64,000 bases of DNA from assembly GCF_000682715.1 (NCBI RefSeq), contig NZ_AWFH01000001.1, forward strand, positions 124,001 through 188,000, read 5' to 3'. Source of the stretch: Hyphomonas atlantica corrig. (GTDB taxonomy: Bacteria > Pseudomonadota > Alphaproteobacteria > Caulobacterales > Hyphomonadaceae). This document shows positions 16,262-25,053 of the stretch, piece after piece; position 1 is the first letter of the stretch, and every line of letters begins with the position of its first letter. The notes beneath the pieces are model-generated. The model saw only the letters and a list, made by a program, of their open reading frames with translations. It had not been told where the DNA came from and searched no databases. A program made the translations under genes and the position numbers.

Positions 16262-17440
16262 TCACACCATTCCGGCTTCGGTCGGCAGGTCCAGCAGCAA
16301 ACGGCCGGTCAGCTCCCATGTCGCAGGCGCCGTCACAATGTGCTGCGTCATGGCGTGGGAGTCCCGGAACCGGCGCTGAAGGTCAGAGGCTTCAAACAGG
16401 GCCGCGCCGCCGCCAAGGTCATACAGCGCGCGGCAGATATCCGCGCCGGTGCGCGTCATGTGCGTACACGCCATGCGCAGAGCCGCCCGGCGCTCCACCG
16501 GAATGCCCTCGCCGGGCTTCACGTCACGCGCCACACTCCAGGTCTCGTCCAGCTCTGCCATCATGTAGGCGCGGGCGGCCCGCCATTTCGCTTCGGCCTC
16601 CGCAAACGCGGCCTGAATGGTCTGGCGCTCGGCCAGCGTCTTCTTGCTGCCCTGGCTTTTCTTTCCGGCGGCCAGCTCCTTGAACGCATCAAGGCTGGCC
16701 CGCGCATTGCCCATCGCCACCGCCGACACGCCCAGTGACAACAAGCCAAAGGGCGGGAACGTATAGAGCGGCCCGGTCTCGTGCGGCGTATCCGTGACCA
16801 GGGACACTGAGCGCGCCTTCGGCACAAAAATACCGTCCACGGACAGGTCACCGCTGCCCGTCCCCTTCAGGCCCATGACATGCCAGGTATCGTGCAGCGT
16901 CGCATCGCTTGCCGGGAAGACCATCATCCGCTGGTCCGGCGCGCCGGAGGGCAGCCGCTTCATCTCACCATTCTCGAACACCATGCAGCCCCCGGCCAGC
17001 CAGCTGCAATTGGCCGATCCGGAGCCCCACTGCCAACGGCCGGTGACGCGATAGCCATCGCCTTCCACCTCGGCCCGGCCCATCGGCGCGAACACGCCGC
17101 CTGTGATCGTCATCGGCGAGGCATAGATCTCCGCCGCCATGTCCGGCGCCATGTAGGCCGCATTCATGGACGTCGTGCAGGCGATCATGGAACACCATCC
17201 CGCGCTCGCATTGGCCCGCGCGATTCGCTCCACGCCCTCAACGAATTCCCGCGCCGACAGCTCCAGCCCGCCATAGGTTTTTGGCGTCATCATGCGGAAC
17301 GCCCCGGCCCGCGCCATCTTTTCCGCAAGGTCTGCTGGCAGGCGGCGCACCTCTTCCATCTCGGCGGCCCGCTCGGCCAATTCCGGTGCCAGCGCGCCCA
17401 GCGCTGCCATCATCGAGTCGTAACTTTCAATATCGAACAT
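16262..17440 (-). CDS. Acyl-CoA dehydrogenase-fold flavoprotein (HsaA/DszC-like group)
   Basis: A 392-residue protein with the acyl-CoA dehydrogenase fold. It has the N-terminal helical domain (RRLPADLAEKMARAGAFRMM, then PKTYGGLELS), the middle beta domain (WQWGSGSANCSWLAGG, then WHVMGLKGTGSGDLSVDGIF) and a C-terminal helical bundle. GTGSGD with VP corresponds to the class that includes flavin-dependent monooxygenases such as HsaA and DszC rather than true dehydrogenases. The catalytic Glu of acyl-CoA dehydrogenases is not obvious. Substrate unknown. No reductase partner lies nearby. Confidence 0.82.
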   Translation of the reverse strand: MFDIESYDSMMAALGALAPELAERAAEMEEVRRLPADLAEKMARAGAFRMMTPKTYGGLELSAREFVEGVERIARANASAGWCSMIACTTSMNAAYMAPDMAAEIYASPMTITGGVFAPMGRAEVEGDGYRVTGRWQWGSGSANCSWLAGGCMVFENGEMKRLPSGAPDQRMMVFPASDATLHDTWHVMGLKGTGSGDLSVDGIFVPKARSVSLVTDTPHETGPLYTFPPFGLLSLGVSAVAMGNARASLDAFKELAAGKKSQGSKKTLAERQTIQAAFAEAEAKWRAARAYMMAELDETWSVARDVKPGEGIPVERRAALRMACTHMTRTGADICRALYDLGGGAALFEASDLQRRFRDSHAMTQHIVTAPATWELTGRLLLDLPTEAGMV

Positions 17441-17499
17441 AGGGACAGCTATACCAGCCGCCCTTGTTCTGCACAGCCCTGACGTTGGGCGATGGGACC

Positions 17500-19023
17500 C
17501 TAGAATTGCTCCAGCGGAACCTTCCGGCTCTCATCATTGGCGGCTTTCACCGACTCCAGCAGCCCGTCCAGCGCGGCGCGATCCAGACGGCGGCCATCCA
17601 ACACGACCATGTCGATCTCCTGCGTCGCGGCAATGTCCTCAAGGGGATTGTCGCGCAGCAGAACAAGATCTGCCTCTCGCCCGGCTTGGATACGCCCGGC
17701 ATTCGTGCCCATATAGTCAGACGGCACGGACGTTGCCGACGCCAGGATTTGCGCCGGGCTCATCCCGGCCTCCTGCAGTGCGAGGAATTCCTCATGCAGG
17801 GAGAAGCCCGGCACACGCACCGGCACATTGGCATCCGTCCCCGCCATGATCGGTACACCCGCCTCACGGAATGTGTCGAACAGGATGTGCTGCGCTTCGG
17901 CATAGGCCTGCCAATAGATCCGGCTGCGGGCCTTGCGATCATCATCCCACTGGTCAGGCCAGCGATAGATGTTCACCTCCGGCATCCACCCCATCCCGCG
18001 CGAGGTAATCACCGTGCCTTCGGCAATGCCGGGGTTCTCGTAGGCGAGCTCCGCGGCATCGAGTTCCGTGTGCAAGTCCAGCTTCTGGCGCTGGAAACTG
18101 TCAACCAGTTCCATCGTGGAGGTCACGGAGATGCCATGTTCGATCATGCGGCCTGCCACCTCGTCGCTCCGCTCCCGGACATATTCGAGGAAGGCCTCCG
18201 CCTCGTCAGGTCCGTACCCGCCAAACTCCCGGTCCAGAGCCTTCACGAACTCTTCAACATGCGCCACTTCGCTCTGGTTCGACGCCCAGAGGTCATTCAG
18301 ACCGACGGCAATCGGCAAATGCCCGACCAGTTTGATGCCCTGCGCGCGGGTCGCCTCGCTCATCGCCTCATAGCCGGCCTTGTCGAGATAGCTGCTCGAC
18401 TTCAGCGCGTCATATCCCTTGGCCGCGAAATCCTTCACGGCATCGTGCACTTGGTCGTCCGTACGCACGATGGTTTTGCGCTGGGTCCAGCCGACAAAGG
18501 CGCCCTCCATCGGTCCGAAGGTCGCAAATTGCGGCGCGACAGCGAAGATGTCCGGCCCGATCCGGCCGTCTTCAATCTCCGCCCGCCAGCGCAGATTGAC
18601 CGGCACCGTGTTCATGTCGCGCACCTGTGTCACGCCATTGGCGACATATACCAGAAGGTCATTCTCGCTTTGCCAGAGATGGATATGGGAATCCGTCAGG
18701 CCGGGGATCAGATAGCGCCCCTGCCCGTCGACCGTCTCCAGCCCCGCCGGCACGGAATCTGCGGGCATGACAGACCGGATCAGGCCTGCATCCACCACGA
18801 CCGCCTGCCCCGGCACGAAGGCATCCCCCTCCGGCGACAGCACGTTCACATCCACCAGCGCATAGGCATCCGGCCCCGGTGGCGGCAGGTCAGGCTCGGC
18901 CACTTTGACAAAGGCCCCATACATCCGGTTCAGCTCGCGATCGATGAAGACATAGGTCGACACCATGCCCACGAGAGCAATCGCGCAAAGCGCCAGACCA
19001 ATTCGAACAATCCATTTCAACAT
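17500..19023 (-). CDS. Membrane-anchored amidohydrolase family protein
   Basis: A 507-residue amidohydrolase of the imidazolonepropionase/prolidase-like group. An N-terminal membrane anchor or uncleaved signal (about residues 3-27) points to the periplasm. Metal-binding marks are YLIPGLTDSHIHLWQS, GHLPIAVGL (His), HVEEFVKAL (His) and MAGTDANVPV (Asp), and the end has the usual AGREADLVLLRDNPLEDI. ATG 19023 is preferred to a GTG one codon earlier. It is divergent from a TetR gene with a long inverted repeat between them, so it is probably controlled by that regulator. Confidence 0.88.
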   Translation of the reverse strand: MLKWIVRIGLALCAIALVGMVSTYVFIDRELNRMYGAFVKVAEPDLPPPGPDAYALVDVNVLSPEGDAFVPGQAVVVDAGLIRSVMPADSVPAGLETVDGQGRYLIPGLTDSHIHLWQSENDLLVYVANGVTQVRDMNTVPVNLRWRAEIEDGRIGPDIFAVAPQFATFGPMEGAFVGWTQRKTIVRTDDQVHDAVKDFAAKGYDALKSSSYLDKAGYEAMSEATRAQGIKLVGHLPIAVGLNDLWASNQSEVAHVEEFVKALDREFGGYGPDEAEAFLEYVRERSDEVAGRMIEHGISVTSTMELVDSFQRQKLDLHTELDAAELAYENPGIAEGTVITSRGMGWMPEVNIYRWPDQWDDDRKARSRIYWQAYAEAQHILFDTFREAGVPIMAGTDANVPVRVPGFSLHEEFLALQEAGMSPAQILASATSVPSDYMGTNAGRIQAGREADLVLLRDNPLEDIAATQEIDMVVLDGRRLDRAALDGLLESVKAANDESRKVPLEQF

Positions 19024-19039
19024 CACAGACCCATCTATC

Positions 19040-19088
19040 TTGTCACTGTCTAGATTTTCCTTTAGTCAAAACATCTAGACAGTGTCAA
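19040..19088. promoter_or_regulatory. Operator: 15-bp-arm inverted repeat between amidohydrolase and tetR
   Basis: TTGTCACTGTCTAGA (19040-19054) is the reverse complement of TCTAGACAGTGTCAA (19074-19088) except for one base; the inner 11 bp of each arm match perfectly. The 19-base centre is AT-rich. It fills nearly the whole 68-bp gap between the two divergent start codons and ends 3 bp before the tetR ATG, so binding should block both genes. Confidence 0.7.
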
Positions 19089-19091
19089 GTT

Positions 19092-19748
19092 ATGAATTAT
19101 GGTAAGCACATGACCGCATCAAAGACCGCTTCGCGCCGCGCCTCGAAAGACCGCTACCATCATGGCGACCTGAAAATGGCGCTCTTGCGCGCTGCTGAGG
19201 CAGAGCTGGCGGAGAATGGCATCGAATCCTTCTCCCTGCGTGCTGTTGCCAAACGGGCCGGCGTCAGCCACGGCGCACCCGCGCACCATTTCAAGGATGC
19301 GAAAGGCCTGCTCACCGCCCTGGCCGCCTCTGGATTCCGGCGACTGGTCGAAGCGCAGGAGATCCGCCAGGCTGAGGCAGGCGGCGACGCGCATGCGCAG
19401 CAGATCGCGGCAGGCCTCGGCTATATCGACTTCGCGCTGGAAAACCCGGCCCTGTTCCGATTGATGTTCACGTCGGAGAAACCTGACCGCACCGTGCCGG
19501 ATCTGGGAGACGCCTCCATCGCCGCTTACGAAAAGCTGCAATCCGGTGTGCGCAGCGTTGTCGGAGAGAACCCGCCGGATGATCCGGGCGCGATGAAACT
19601 CATCATGGCGTCCTGGGCGACGGCGCACGGGCTGGCCGACCTCATCGTTTCCGGCCGGGCCGAACGCCCCCTGAATTTCAGCAATCTCTCCAAGAAAGAG
19701 CGCGATGCCCTGTTGTCAGAAATGATGGGTCGGCAGCTGCTCTCCTGA
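19092..19748 (+). CDS. TetR family regulator with WHG-type ligand domain
   Basis: A 218-residue TetR regulator. The HTH occupies about residues 25-70 (YHHGDLKMALLRAAEAELAE, then FSLRAVAKRAGVSHGAPAHH); YHHGDL is typical of the WHG subgroup. The C-terminal domain has YIDFALENPALFRLMFTSEK, also typical. ATG 19092 lies directly against the operator, so the mRNA may be leaderless; ATG 19110 with a weak GGTAAG is the alternative. The divergent amidohydrolase is the obvious target. Confidence 0.88.
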   Translation: MNYGKHMTASKTASRRASKDRYHHGDLKMALLRAAEAELAENGIESFSLRAVAKRAGVSHGAPAHHFKDAKGLLTALAASGFRRLVEAQEIRQAEAGGDAHAQQIAAGLGYIDFALENPALFRLMFTSEKPDRTVPDLGDASIAAYEKLQSGVRSVVGENPPDDPGAMKLIMASWATAHGLADLIVSGRAERPLNFSNLSKKERDALLSEMMGRQLLS

Positions 19749-19816
19749 CGCATGGTTGACTTCACGCCGCTCGCCGCCTGATCCTGCCTCCAACAAGACA
19801 CCGGACGGGAGGGAAC

Positions 19817-20632
19817 ATGCCGGACTCACCAATTACAGAACGCTTCAGCGACTTCATCACGCTGGAGCGCGCAGGCCGCCTCGTCACCGTCACCTATGAC
19901 CGCGGCGACGGGCTGAACGCACTCTCCGTTCAGGGCATGACCGAACTTCGCGATGTTGCCCGCGCGCTGGCCGATGACGATACGAGCTCTGCCATTGTGC
20001 TGACCGGCGCGGCCGTCTTTTCCGCCGGCGCAGACCTGAAAGACCCTGACCGCAAGGACCGGGGCGAGATGACCCTGCTGGAACAACGCAGCGCCTTGAA
20101 GCTCGGCCCGGACATGTGCCAGGCCTGGGCCGATCTTGAACAGGTGACCGTGGCCGCCATTGAAGGCTTCTGCATTGGCGGCGGCCTTGCCCTTGTCGCC
20201 GCCTGCGACCATCGCATCTGTGCGGATACGGCCTATTTTCGCCTGCCGGAAGTGCCGCTCGGCATGAATATGAGCTGGCGGTCCGTGCCGCGCCTTGTTG
20301 CGCTGATGGGGCCGTCGCGCGCGAAACAGCTGATCATGCTGGGTCGCAAGCTGACCGCGCAGACCGCGCTGGACTGGGGCCTTGTGGACGAAATGACCCC
20401 GCCCGGCAAAGCGCTCAGCACCGCGACAGACCTTGCCCGTGATTATGCCGCCCTGCCCCCGATCGCGCTGCGCATGACGAAACAGGCCATCGACACAGCC
20501 GCCCAGCCACTGGCCCACGCGACCAGCTATATGGACCGCGACCAGTTCCTGCTGACCAGCCAGTCCCATGACCAGGCCGAAGCCATCCGCGCCTTCCTCG
20601 AAAAACGCACCCCCGATTTCGCCGGCGACTGA
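19817..20632 (+). CDS. Enoyl-CoA hydratase/isomerase family protein
   Basis: A 271-residue crotonase-fold enzyme. The CoA-binding and oxyanion-hole segments are FSAGADLKDPD and AIEGFCIGGGLALVAACDHR. The first catalytic Glu of hydratases (GGGCE in typical enzymes) is Leu-Ala here (GGGLALV), while the second is kept in RLPEVPLGMNMSW. It may therefore be an isomerase or another crotonase activity. A strong GGGAGGGA precedes ATG 19817. It follows tetR after 68 bp and could be cotranscribed. Confidence 0.85.
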   Translation: MPDSPITERFSDFITLERAGRLVTVTYDRGDGLNALSVQGMTELRDVARALADDDTSSAIVLTGAAVFSAGADLKDPDRKDRGEMTLLEQRSALKLGPDMCQAWADLEQVTVAAIEGFCIGGGLALVAACDHRICADTAYFRLPEVPLGMNMSWRSVPRLVALMGPSRAKQLIMLGRKLTAQTALDWGLVDEMTPPGKALSTATDLARDYAALPPIALRMTKQAIDTAAQPLAHATSYMDRDQFLLTSQSHDQAEAIRAFLEKRTPDFAGD

Positions 20633-20659
20633 CGCATGACTGGCGCGCCCTCGTCCGTG

Positions 20660-21544
20660 TCAGGCCTCGATCGGCGCAAGCGCCTCTTTCAGGGCAGCAA
20701 TGAACAAATGCACCTTGGGCGGAACGAGCCGATTGGTCGGATAGACAGCCCAGATATCCACCGGAACAGGATGGACAGACTCGCATGCCATGGCGACGAG
20801 GCGTCCGGCCTCCAGATCATCCCGCACGCTCCAGCCTGACAGGATCGCCACGCCCATCCCGTCAAGACAAGCCTGATGCAGGGCTTCCAGCGTGTTTGAC
20901 GTCAGTCGGCCTGATACCCGCTGACGGAAACCGCCTTCAGGCCCGGTAAATTTCCAGTGCGTTGTCCCCGTCAGGACAAGACATTCATGTCTTGCCAGAC
21001 CATCGACCGTCTGCACCCGGCCATGGCGGGCAATATAGTCGGGCGAAGCGCACAGGACACGCGGACTGTCCGCCAGCCTGCGCGCCACCAATGTGCTGTC
21101 GTGCAGGTTCGCGATCCGAATGGCTAGGTCCAGTCCATTCGCCACAATGTCGATCAGGCTGTCCGTGAGCAGTAGGTCCACACGCAGGTTCGGATGAGCC
21201 GCCAGAAAACCGGGCAACATGGGCGATATCACTTTCCGTCCGAATGGCGCGGACGCGGTCACGCGCAGCAATCCGGTCGCGTTGGCCGAAGCCGGGGCGA
21301 CAGAAGCACGGGCATGCGCCTCACCTTCAAGCATCGCCTGCGCATGAGGCAGGAACGCCTCGCCTTCCGCTGTTAGCGACAGAGCCCGCGTGGTCCGATG
21401 GATCAACCGAACACTCAGTTCGTCTTCCAGGGATGACAGCCGGCGCGAGGCGATCATCGGAGAAATGCCCAGATGCCGCGCCGCAGACGCCAGGCTGCCG
21501 CGATCATGCGCCAGAACGAAGACGGCTACATCCCCAAGATGCAT
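20660..21544 (-). CDS. LysR family transcriptional regulator
   Basis: A 294-residue LysR regulator with a winged HTH at residues 1-60 (VFVLAHDRGSLASAARHLGI, then SRRLSSLEDELSVRLIHRTT) and a substrate-binding domain with ISPMLPGFLAAHPNLRVDLL and LDGMGVAILSGWSVRDDLEAG. It belongs to the subgroup that often controls neighbouring oxidoreductases or hydrolases. It is divergent from the alpha/beta-hydrolase gene (107 bp apart), the likely target. Confidence 0.9.
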   Translation of the reverse strand: MHLGDVAVFVLAHDRGSLASAARHLGISPMIASRRLSSLEDELSVRLIHRTTRALSLTAEGEAFLPHAQAMLEGEAHARASVAPASANATGLLRVTASAPFGRKVISPMLPGFLAAHPNLRVDLLLTDSLIDIVANGLDLAIRIANLHDSTLVARRLADSPRVLCASPDYIARHGRVQTVDGLARHECLVLTGTTHWKFTGPEGGFRQRVSGRLTSNTLEALHQACLDGMGVAILSGWSVRDDLEAGRLVAMACESVHPVPVDIWAVYPTNRLVPPKVHLFIAALKEALAPIEA

Positions 21545-21651
21545 TATATCGGAATCCTATATGCCAGCCTATCACATTATCAGACTACAGCGTGTCGCAT
21601 TTGCAAACTAGTTAGTCGCTCGCCAGCCAGTTTCCCGCGAGGTGATCGAAC

Positions 21652-22656
21652 ATGCCCCATTCCAAACAGTCCACTGCCGGAATTTCGCGCCGCGATGCCC
21701 TGTCCGGCGGCGCCGCGATCAGCGGGGCAGCGCTCACCGCTCCCCTCGCCATGACGTCCGGCTGCCAGACCCCCGCGCATTCCGCCCCACCCGTCACAGG
21801 AGATACAGTCATGACCACCGAGTCCTTTGCAACCGCTAAAGATGGTACACGGATTTTCTTCAAGGATTGGGGCCCACACGATGCCCAGCCGATCATGTTT
21901 CATCATGGCTGGCCGCTGTCCTCCGACGATTGGGACGCCCAGATGCTCTATTTCGTCAACAAGGGCTATCGCGTCGTCGCGCATGACCGCCGGGGCCATG
22001 GCCGATCCGATCAGGTCAGTAGCGGACATGACATGGACCATTATGCCAGTGACGCCTTTGCCGTCGTTGAGCATCTGGACCTGAAGAATGCGATCCATAT
22101 CGGCCATTCAACCGGCGGAGGCGAGGTGGCTCGCTATGTCGCGAAACATGGCGTGCCCAGCGGGCGCGTGGCGAAGGCCGTGCTGGTGGCCGCCGTGCCG
22201 CCCCTGATGCTGAAGACCCCGGCCAATCCGGATGGATTGCCGCTGGACGTGTTTGACGGCTTCCGGGCCGCATTGGCCGCCAATCGCGCGCAATTCTTCC
22301 GAGATGTGCCCTCCGGTCCCTTCTACGGTTTCAACCGGGACAGCGCAGCCCCGCAGGAGGGCGTGATCCAGAATTGGTGGCGCCAGGGCATGATGGGCAG
22401 CGCCAAGGCCCATTATGAAGGCATCAAGGCCTTTTCCGAGACCGACCAGACTGAAGATCTCAAGGCGATGACCGTGCCGACGCTCGTCCTGCATGGCGAT
22501 GACGACCAGATCGTTCCCATTGCCAACTCGGCCCTGAGGGCGGTCGAACTACTGCCCAATGGCACACTCAAGGTCTATCCCGGCCTGTCGCACGGCATGC
22601 TGACGGTCAATGCCGACATCCTCAATCCGGATCTGCTGGCCTTCATCAACGCCTAA
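21652..22656 (+). CDS. Tat-exported alpha/beta hydrolase (chloroperoxidase-like)
   Basis: A 334-residue alpha/beta hydrolase. The N-terminus has a twin-arginine signal (ISRRDALSGGAAISG) running into MTSGCQT, which could be a Tat lipoprotein cleavage site. The catalytic domain begins near residue 55: nucleophile elbow HIGHSTGGGE, acid in LHGDDDQIVP and His in GLSHGM. It resembles cofactor-free haloperoxidases/esterases (FHHGWPLSSDDWDAQM). A second start at Met 54 would give a cytosolic form. The divergent LysR regulator probably controls it. Confidence 0.88.
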   Translation: MPHSKQSTAGISRRDALSGGAAISGAALTAPLAMTSGCQTPAHSAPPVTGDTVMTTESFATAKDGTRIFFKDWGPHDAQPIMFHHGWPLSSDDWDAQMLYFVNKGYRVVAHDRRGHGRSDQVSSGHDMDHYASDAFAVVEHLDLKNAIHIGHSTGGGEVARYVAKHGVPSGRVAKAVLVAAVPPLMLKTPANPDGLPLDVFDGFRAALAANRAQFFRDVPSGPFYGFNRDSAAPQEGVIQNWWRQGMMGSAKAHYEGIKAFSETDQTEDLKAMTVPTLVLHGDDDQIVPIANSALRAVELLPNGTLKVYPGLSHGMLTVNADILNPDLLAFINA

Positions 22657-22722
22657 TCGACCGACCCGGCGCAGCTTCCCCGACTGGCGCCGGGCCGCGT
22701 TTGCCCTTATATACCGCTCCTT

Positions 22723-23096
22723 GACCAGACGGCCGGGCAGCCGCTGGTGCGCGGGTAACTGTGCACTGGAGGAAAGTCCGGGCTCCAGGGAAACAGGGCG
22801 ACGGCTAATGGCCGCCCGGCGCGAGCCGAGGGAAAGTGCCACAGAAAGCAAACCGCCGCTTCTTCATGGAGCGGTAAGGGTGAAAGGGTGGGGTAAGAGC
22901 CCACCGCGGGACTGGCGACAGGACCGGCACGGTAAACCCCGCCCGGAGCAAGACCGAATAGGGGGCGCGCATGGGCCGTTTTCCGCCCGCGCCCCGGGTG
23001 TGTCGCGTGAGGTGCCTGGCAACAGGCATCCCAGAGGAATGGCTGCCAGACCTGAGCAATCAGGCGAACAGAACCCGGCTTACAGGCCGTCTGGTC
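22723..23096 (+). ncRNA. rnpB: RNase P RNA (class A)
   Basis: The ends GACCAGACGGCC (22723-22734) and GGCCGTCTGGTC (23085-23096) pair perfectly as helix P1. Inside are the universal P4-side block ACTGGAGGAAAGTCCGGGCT, the downstream GCGAGCCGAGGGAAAGTGCC-ACAGAAA, and the 3-prime block GAACAGAACCCGGCTTACAG. The length of 374 bases suits an alphaproteobacterial type A RNA. It catalyses 5-prime maturation of tRNAs. A TATATA box at 22708-22713, about 9 bases ahead, is the likely -10. A short T run (TTTTT at 23097) follows. Confidence 0.97.
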
Positions 23097-23101
23097 TTTT
23101 T

Positions 23102-23261
23102 CCCCGGTCGCGCAAAGCGCGACAATTCGATCGAGGATCGAGTTGAGGGGAAAAAGGCCCGCAGCGTAAGCAAGGGCTACACCCCGGTGACGCTTCGCGT
23201 CATCATTCGATCGAGGATCGAATGCAGGAAGAAAAGGCCTGAAGCGCAAGCGAAGGCTGCT
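23102..23261. repeat. Two tandem 80-bp structured repeats downstream of rnpB
   Basis: Units start at 23102 and 23182, both with CCCCGGT. Each carries a hairpin at the same place with different but fully paired stems: GTCGCGC-AAA-GCGCGAC at 23107-23123 and TGACGC-TTC-GCGTCA at 23188-23202. Then comes an identical 17-base block ATTCGATCGAGGATCGA (23125 and 23205), itself a CGATC/GATCG hairpin, and a GGCC...GCAAGC...GGGC-like third hairpin. The exact 80-bp period and preserved pairing argue for a structured element, not a gene. Confidence 0.7.
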
Positions 23262-23298
23262 GCCCATACCGCAAGGCGGCAGCTTGGACATTTCGCCC

Positions 23299-23646
23299 CT
23301 AAGCCTCCAGCATCGCCTCGAACCCGCCATGAATCAGCCGCGAGCCATCAAACGGCATGGACATGCCCTGCATGCGTTCGTCTGCTTCCATCTTCGCCCA
23401 AGCCGCATCCCGCACCTCTTTCGAGGGCCAGGTCACGAAGGACAGGACAATGCCCTCCCCCTCCTCGCGCGCGACGGCCAAATGCATGGACGTCTTCTTG
23501 CCCTCCGGCACATCGACGCCCCAGCATTCCATCACGCTCAGCGCGCCAAGCTCTTTCATCATGCCCGACATCATCTTCGCCTGTTCCAGATAGGCCGCCT
23601 TGTTCGCCACTGGCACCGCCGCCAGAAACCCATCGACAAATGTCAT
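23299..23646 (-). CDS. DUF1428 domain protein (YbaA-like)
   Basis: A 115-residue DUF1428 protein. The start MTFVDGFLAAVPVANKAAYL and the core VMECWGVDVPEGKKTSMHLA, then SFVTWPSKEVRDAAW and MPFDGSRLIHGGFE are diagnostic of this dimeric ferredoxin-like alpha/beta-barrel family. The function is unknown. ATG 23646 has a strong AGGAGG seven bases upstream. No operon partner is seen. Confidence 0.93.
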   Translation of the reverse strand: MTFVDGFLAAVPVANKAAYLEQAKMMSGMMKELGALSVMECWGVDVPEGKKTSMHLAVAREEGEGIVLSFVTWPSKEVRDAAWAKMEADERMQGMSMPFDGSRLIHGGFEAMLEA

Positions 23647-23840
23647 CTCATTTCCTCCTCAAGGCGCACCCCGGCACCACGGACGACACCATAGCGCAAC
23701 ATCTGGCGACAGGCGACGATTGTGTCGTTCACCGGTCCATACACGCCTTGTCCCCCTGAATTCCGGTCGCATCCTGCAGCGCGCATTGATCCGGACAGGA
23801 ACTTTATCCCCCTCCTGAAAATCCGGTGTATCCTGACCGC

Positions 23841-24233
23841 ATGACTGGCCTGCTTGCCCCTCCTGCGCAATTGCCACCGCACCTCCAGCGCTTTCGCGTC
23901 TGGATCTGGCTGCAGCTGGTCATGCTGCGCCTGTATGTCCGCGCTGTGAAAGGCGCGCGGGCATCTTTCCTGACCGGAATTGACAGGAACGGAAATGTCC
24001 ACATCGTCGCGATTGGCGACACCCTGGCAGAGCGCCGCGCTGCGCCGTGGCGCTTCACGCCGTCAAAAGCGTTTCGCATGGCCATGTCCGAAGATGAGGA
24101 TGTGGCAGTGGGGATCTGCTCGCCCCGTCCGAAGACGAAGCCCGGGATTGACTTCATGGTCCCCTCAATCCCGAATCCCGGGCTAAGCCGGAATGAGCAG
24201 AACACGGCAAATCTGCCCCTGCCAGAGACGTGA
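23841..24233 (+). CDS. Hypothetical protein
   Basis: A 130-residue predicted protein with no recognised family. Residues 17-40 are aromatic and hydrophobic (FRVWIWLQLVMLRLYVR), possibly amphipathic or membrane-associated, followed by a short plausible globular part (FLTGIDRNGNVHIVAIGDTL) and a Pro-rich tail. The 3-prime end contains a 9-bp-arm inverted repeat (24141-24149 with 24174-24182). A reverse-strand frame covers much of the same DNA, so the coding call is moderate. Upstream are two similar TCCCCCT...CCGGT...ATCCTG segments 56 bp apart. Confidence 0.45.
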   Translation: MTGLLAPPAQLPPHLQRFRVWIWLQLVMLRLYVRAVKGARASFLTGIDRNGNVHIVAIGDTLAERRAAPWRFTPSKAFRMAMSEDEDVAVGICSPRPKTKPGIDFMVPSIPNPGLSRNEQNTANLPLPET

Positions 24234-24300
24234 CAGAAACGCGTGTTCTGAAATTCGGTTCCCGGAAAAGCGCCTTGATTGGCGTCAAACGTGCAGCTTG

Positions 24301-24963
24301 TTACACGGTTCCTGCCTGCATCTCCGCGATGAAGGCATCCGCCTCGGCAATCGAGCGCTCCATTTCGGCAATCAGGGCCGCCACATCGGTTTCAATGTCG
24401 CGCGTCTCATCCCCCAAGGCGGCAATCGCCCGGGCGTTCAGATTGTGTTTCAGGAACAGGACGCGATCCTTGAACACGGCCAGGACCGGATCCATCGAAG
24501 CCGCCGCCCGGTCCATCTTGTCGACCAGCACGGAATAGCGCTCTCGCGTGGCTTCCAGCTGGTCCGCCGAGGCGCGGCGCAGGCCGGGATCGGAATATTC
24601 TTCCAGCTCCTTGCGCCATTCCACGAACAGGTCGCGGGAGACGGCTTTCATGTCCTTGATCCGGTCACGCACCCGATCGGCCTTCGCTTCAGACCGTTCA
24701 TAGGCCCGGTTCAGGGAGTCATAGGAGGCTTCGAGTTCGCCGCCATCGAAATTCACAACATCGCGGAACGCTGCCAGCGCATTGGTGAATTCCTGCTTGG
24801 CCTCCGCCTGCGCGTCCGATGCTTCGTTCACGCGCGACACCAGCAGATCCCGCTTCTGGTATCCGAACTGCTCCATCGCGCCATAATAGGCCGTCGAACA
24901 GGCAGAGAGTGTCGTGGTGGCGAAAACAGCGGCGAGCATGGCCGCGCGGATGCGATTGGACAT
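24301..24963 (-). CDS. DUF2959 family lipoprotein
   Basis: A 220-residue DUF2959 protein. The signal peptide ends TTLSACSTAYY, a lipobox with Cys near residue 22. The mature part is almost wholly helical and charged with long coiled-coil character (YQKRDLLVSRVNEASDAQAE, then ERSEAKADRVRDRIKDMKAV). Function unknown; it is probably anchored to the outer membrane. ATG 24963 was taken with AAGGGG upstream; a TTG three codons earlier is the alternative. Confidence 0.88.
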   Translation of the reverse strand: MSNRIRAAMLAAVFATTTLSACSTAYYGAMEQFGYQKRDLLVSRVNEASDAQAEAKQEFTNALAAFRDVVNFDGGELEASYDSLNRAYERSEAKADRVRDRIKDMKAVSRDLFVEWRKELEEYSDPGLRRASADQLEATRERYSVLVDKMDRAAASMDPVLAVFKDRVLFLKHNLNARAIAALGDETRDIETDVAALIAEMERSIAEADAFIAEMQAGTV

Positions 24964-25053
24964 GATGGACAAAAACCCCTTCCCGAAGATTCCAGCCGGC
25001 CCTCTTTGCCGTGCGTCGCCCCATCCGTCCAGTCCGGACAGGAAAAGCGGGGG

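Noticed and set aside
17464-19053. Long plus-strand open frame opposite the amidohydrolase gene
   Set aside because: His- and Arg-rich composition typical of antisense frames in GC-rich DNA; the amidohydrolase on the other strand has clear motifs.
23643-24002. Minus-strand frame of 119 codons overlapping the hypothetical gene at 23.8 kb
   Set aside because: No ribosome binding site, no domain, and the composition resembles an antisense frame.
24141-24182. Inverted repeat CCCGGGATT/AATCCCGGG as a terminator
   Set aside because: It lies inside the predicted reading frame and no T tract follows.
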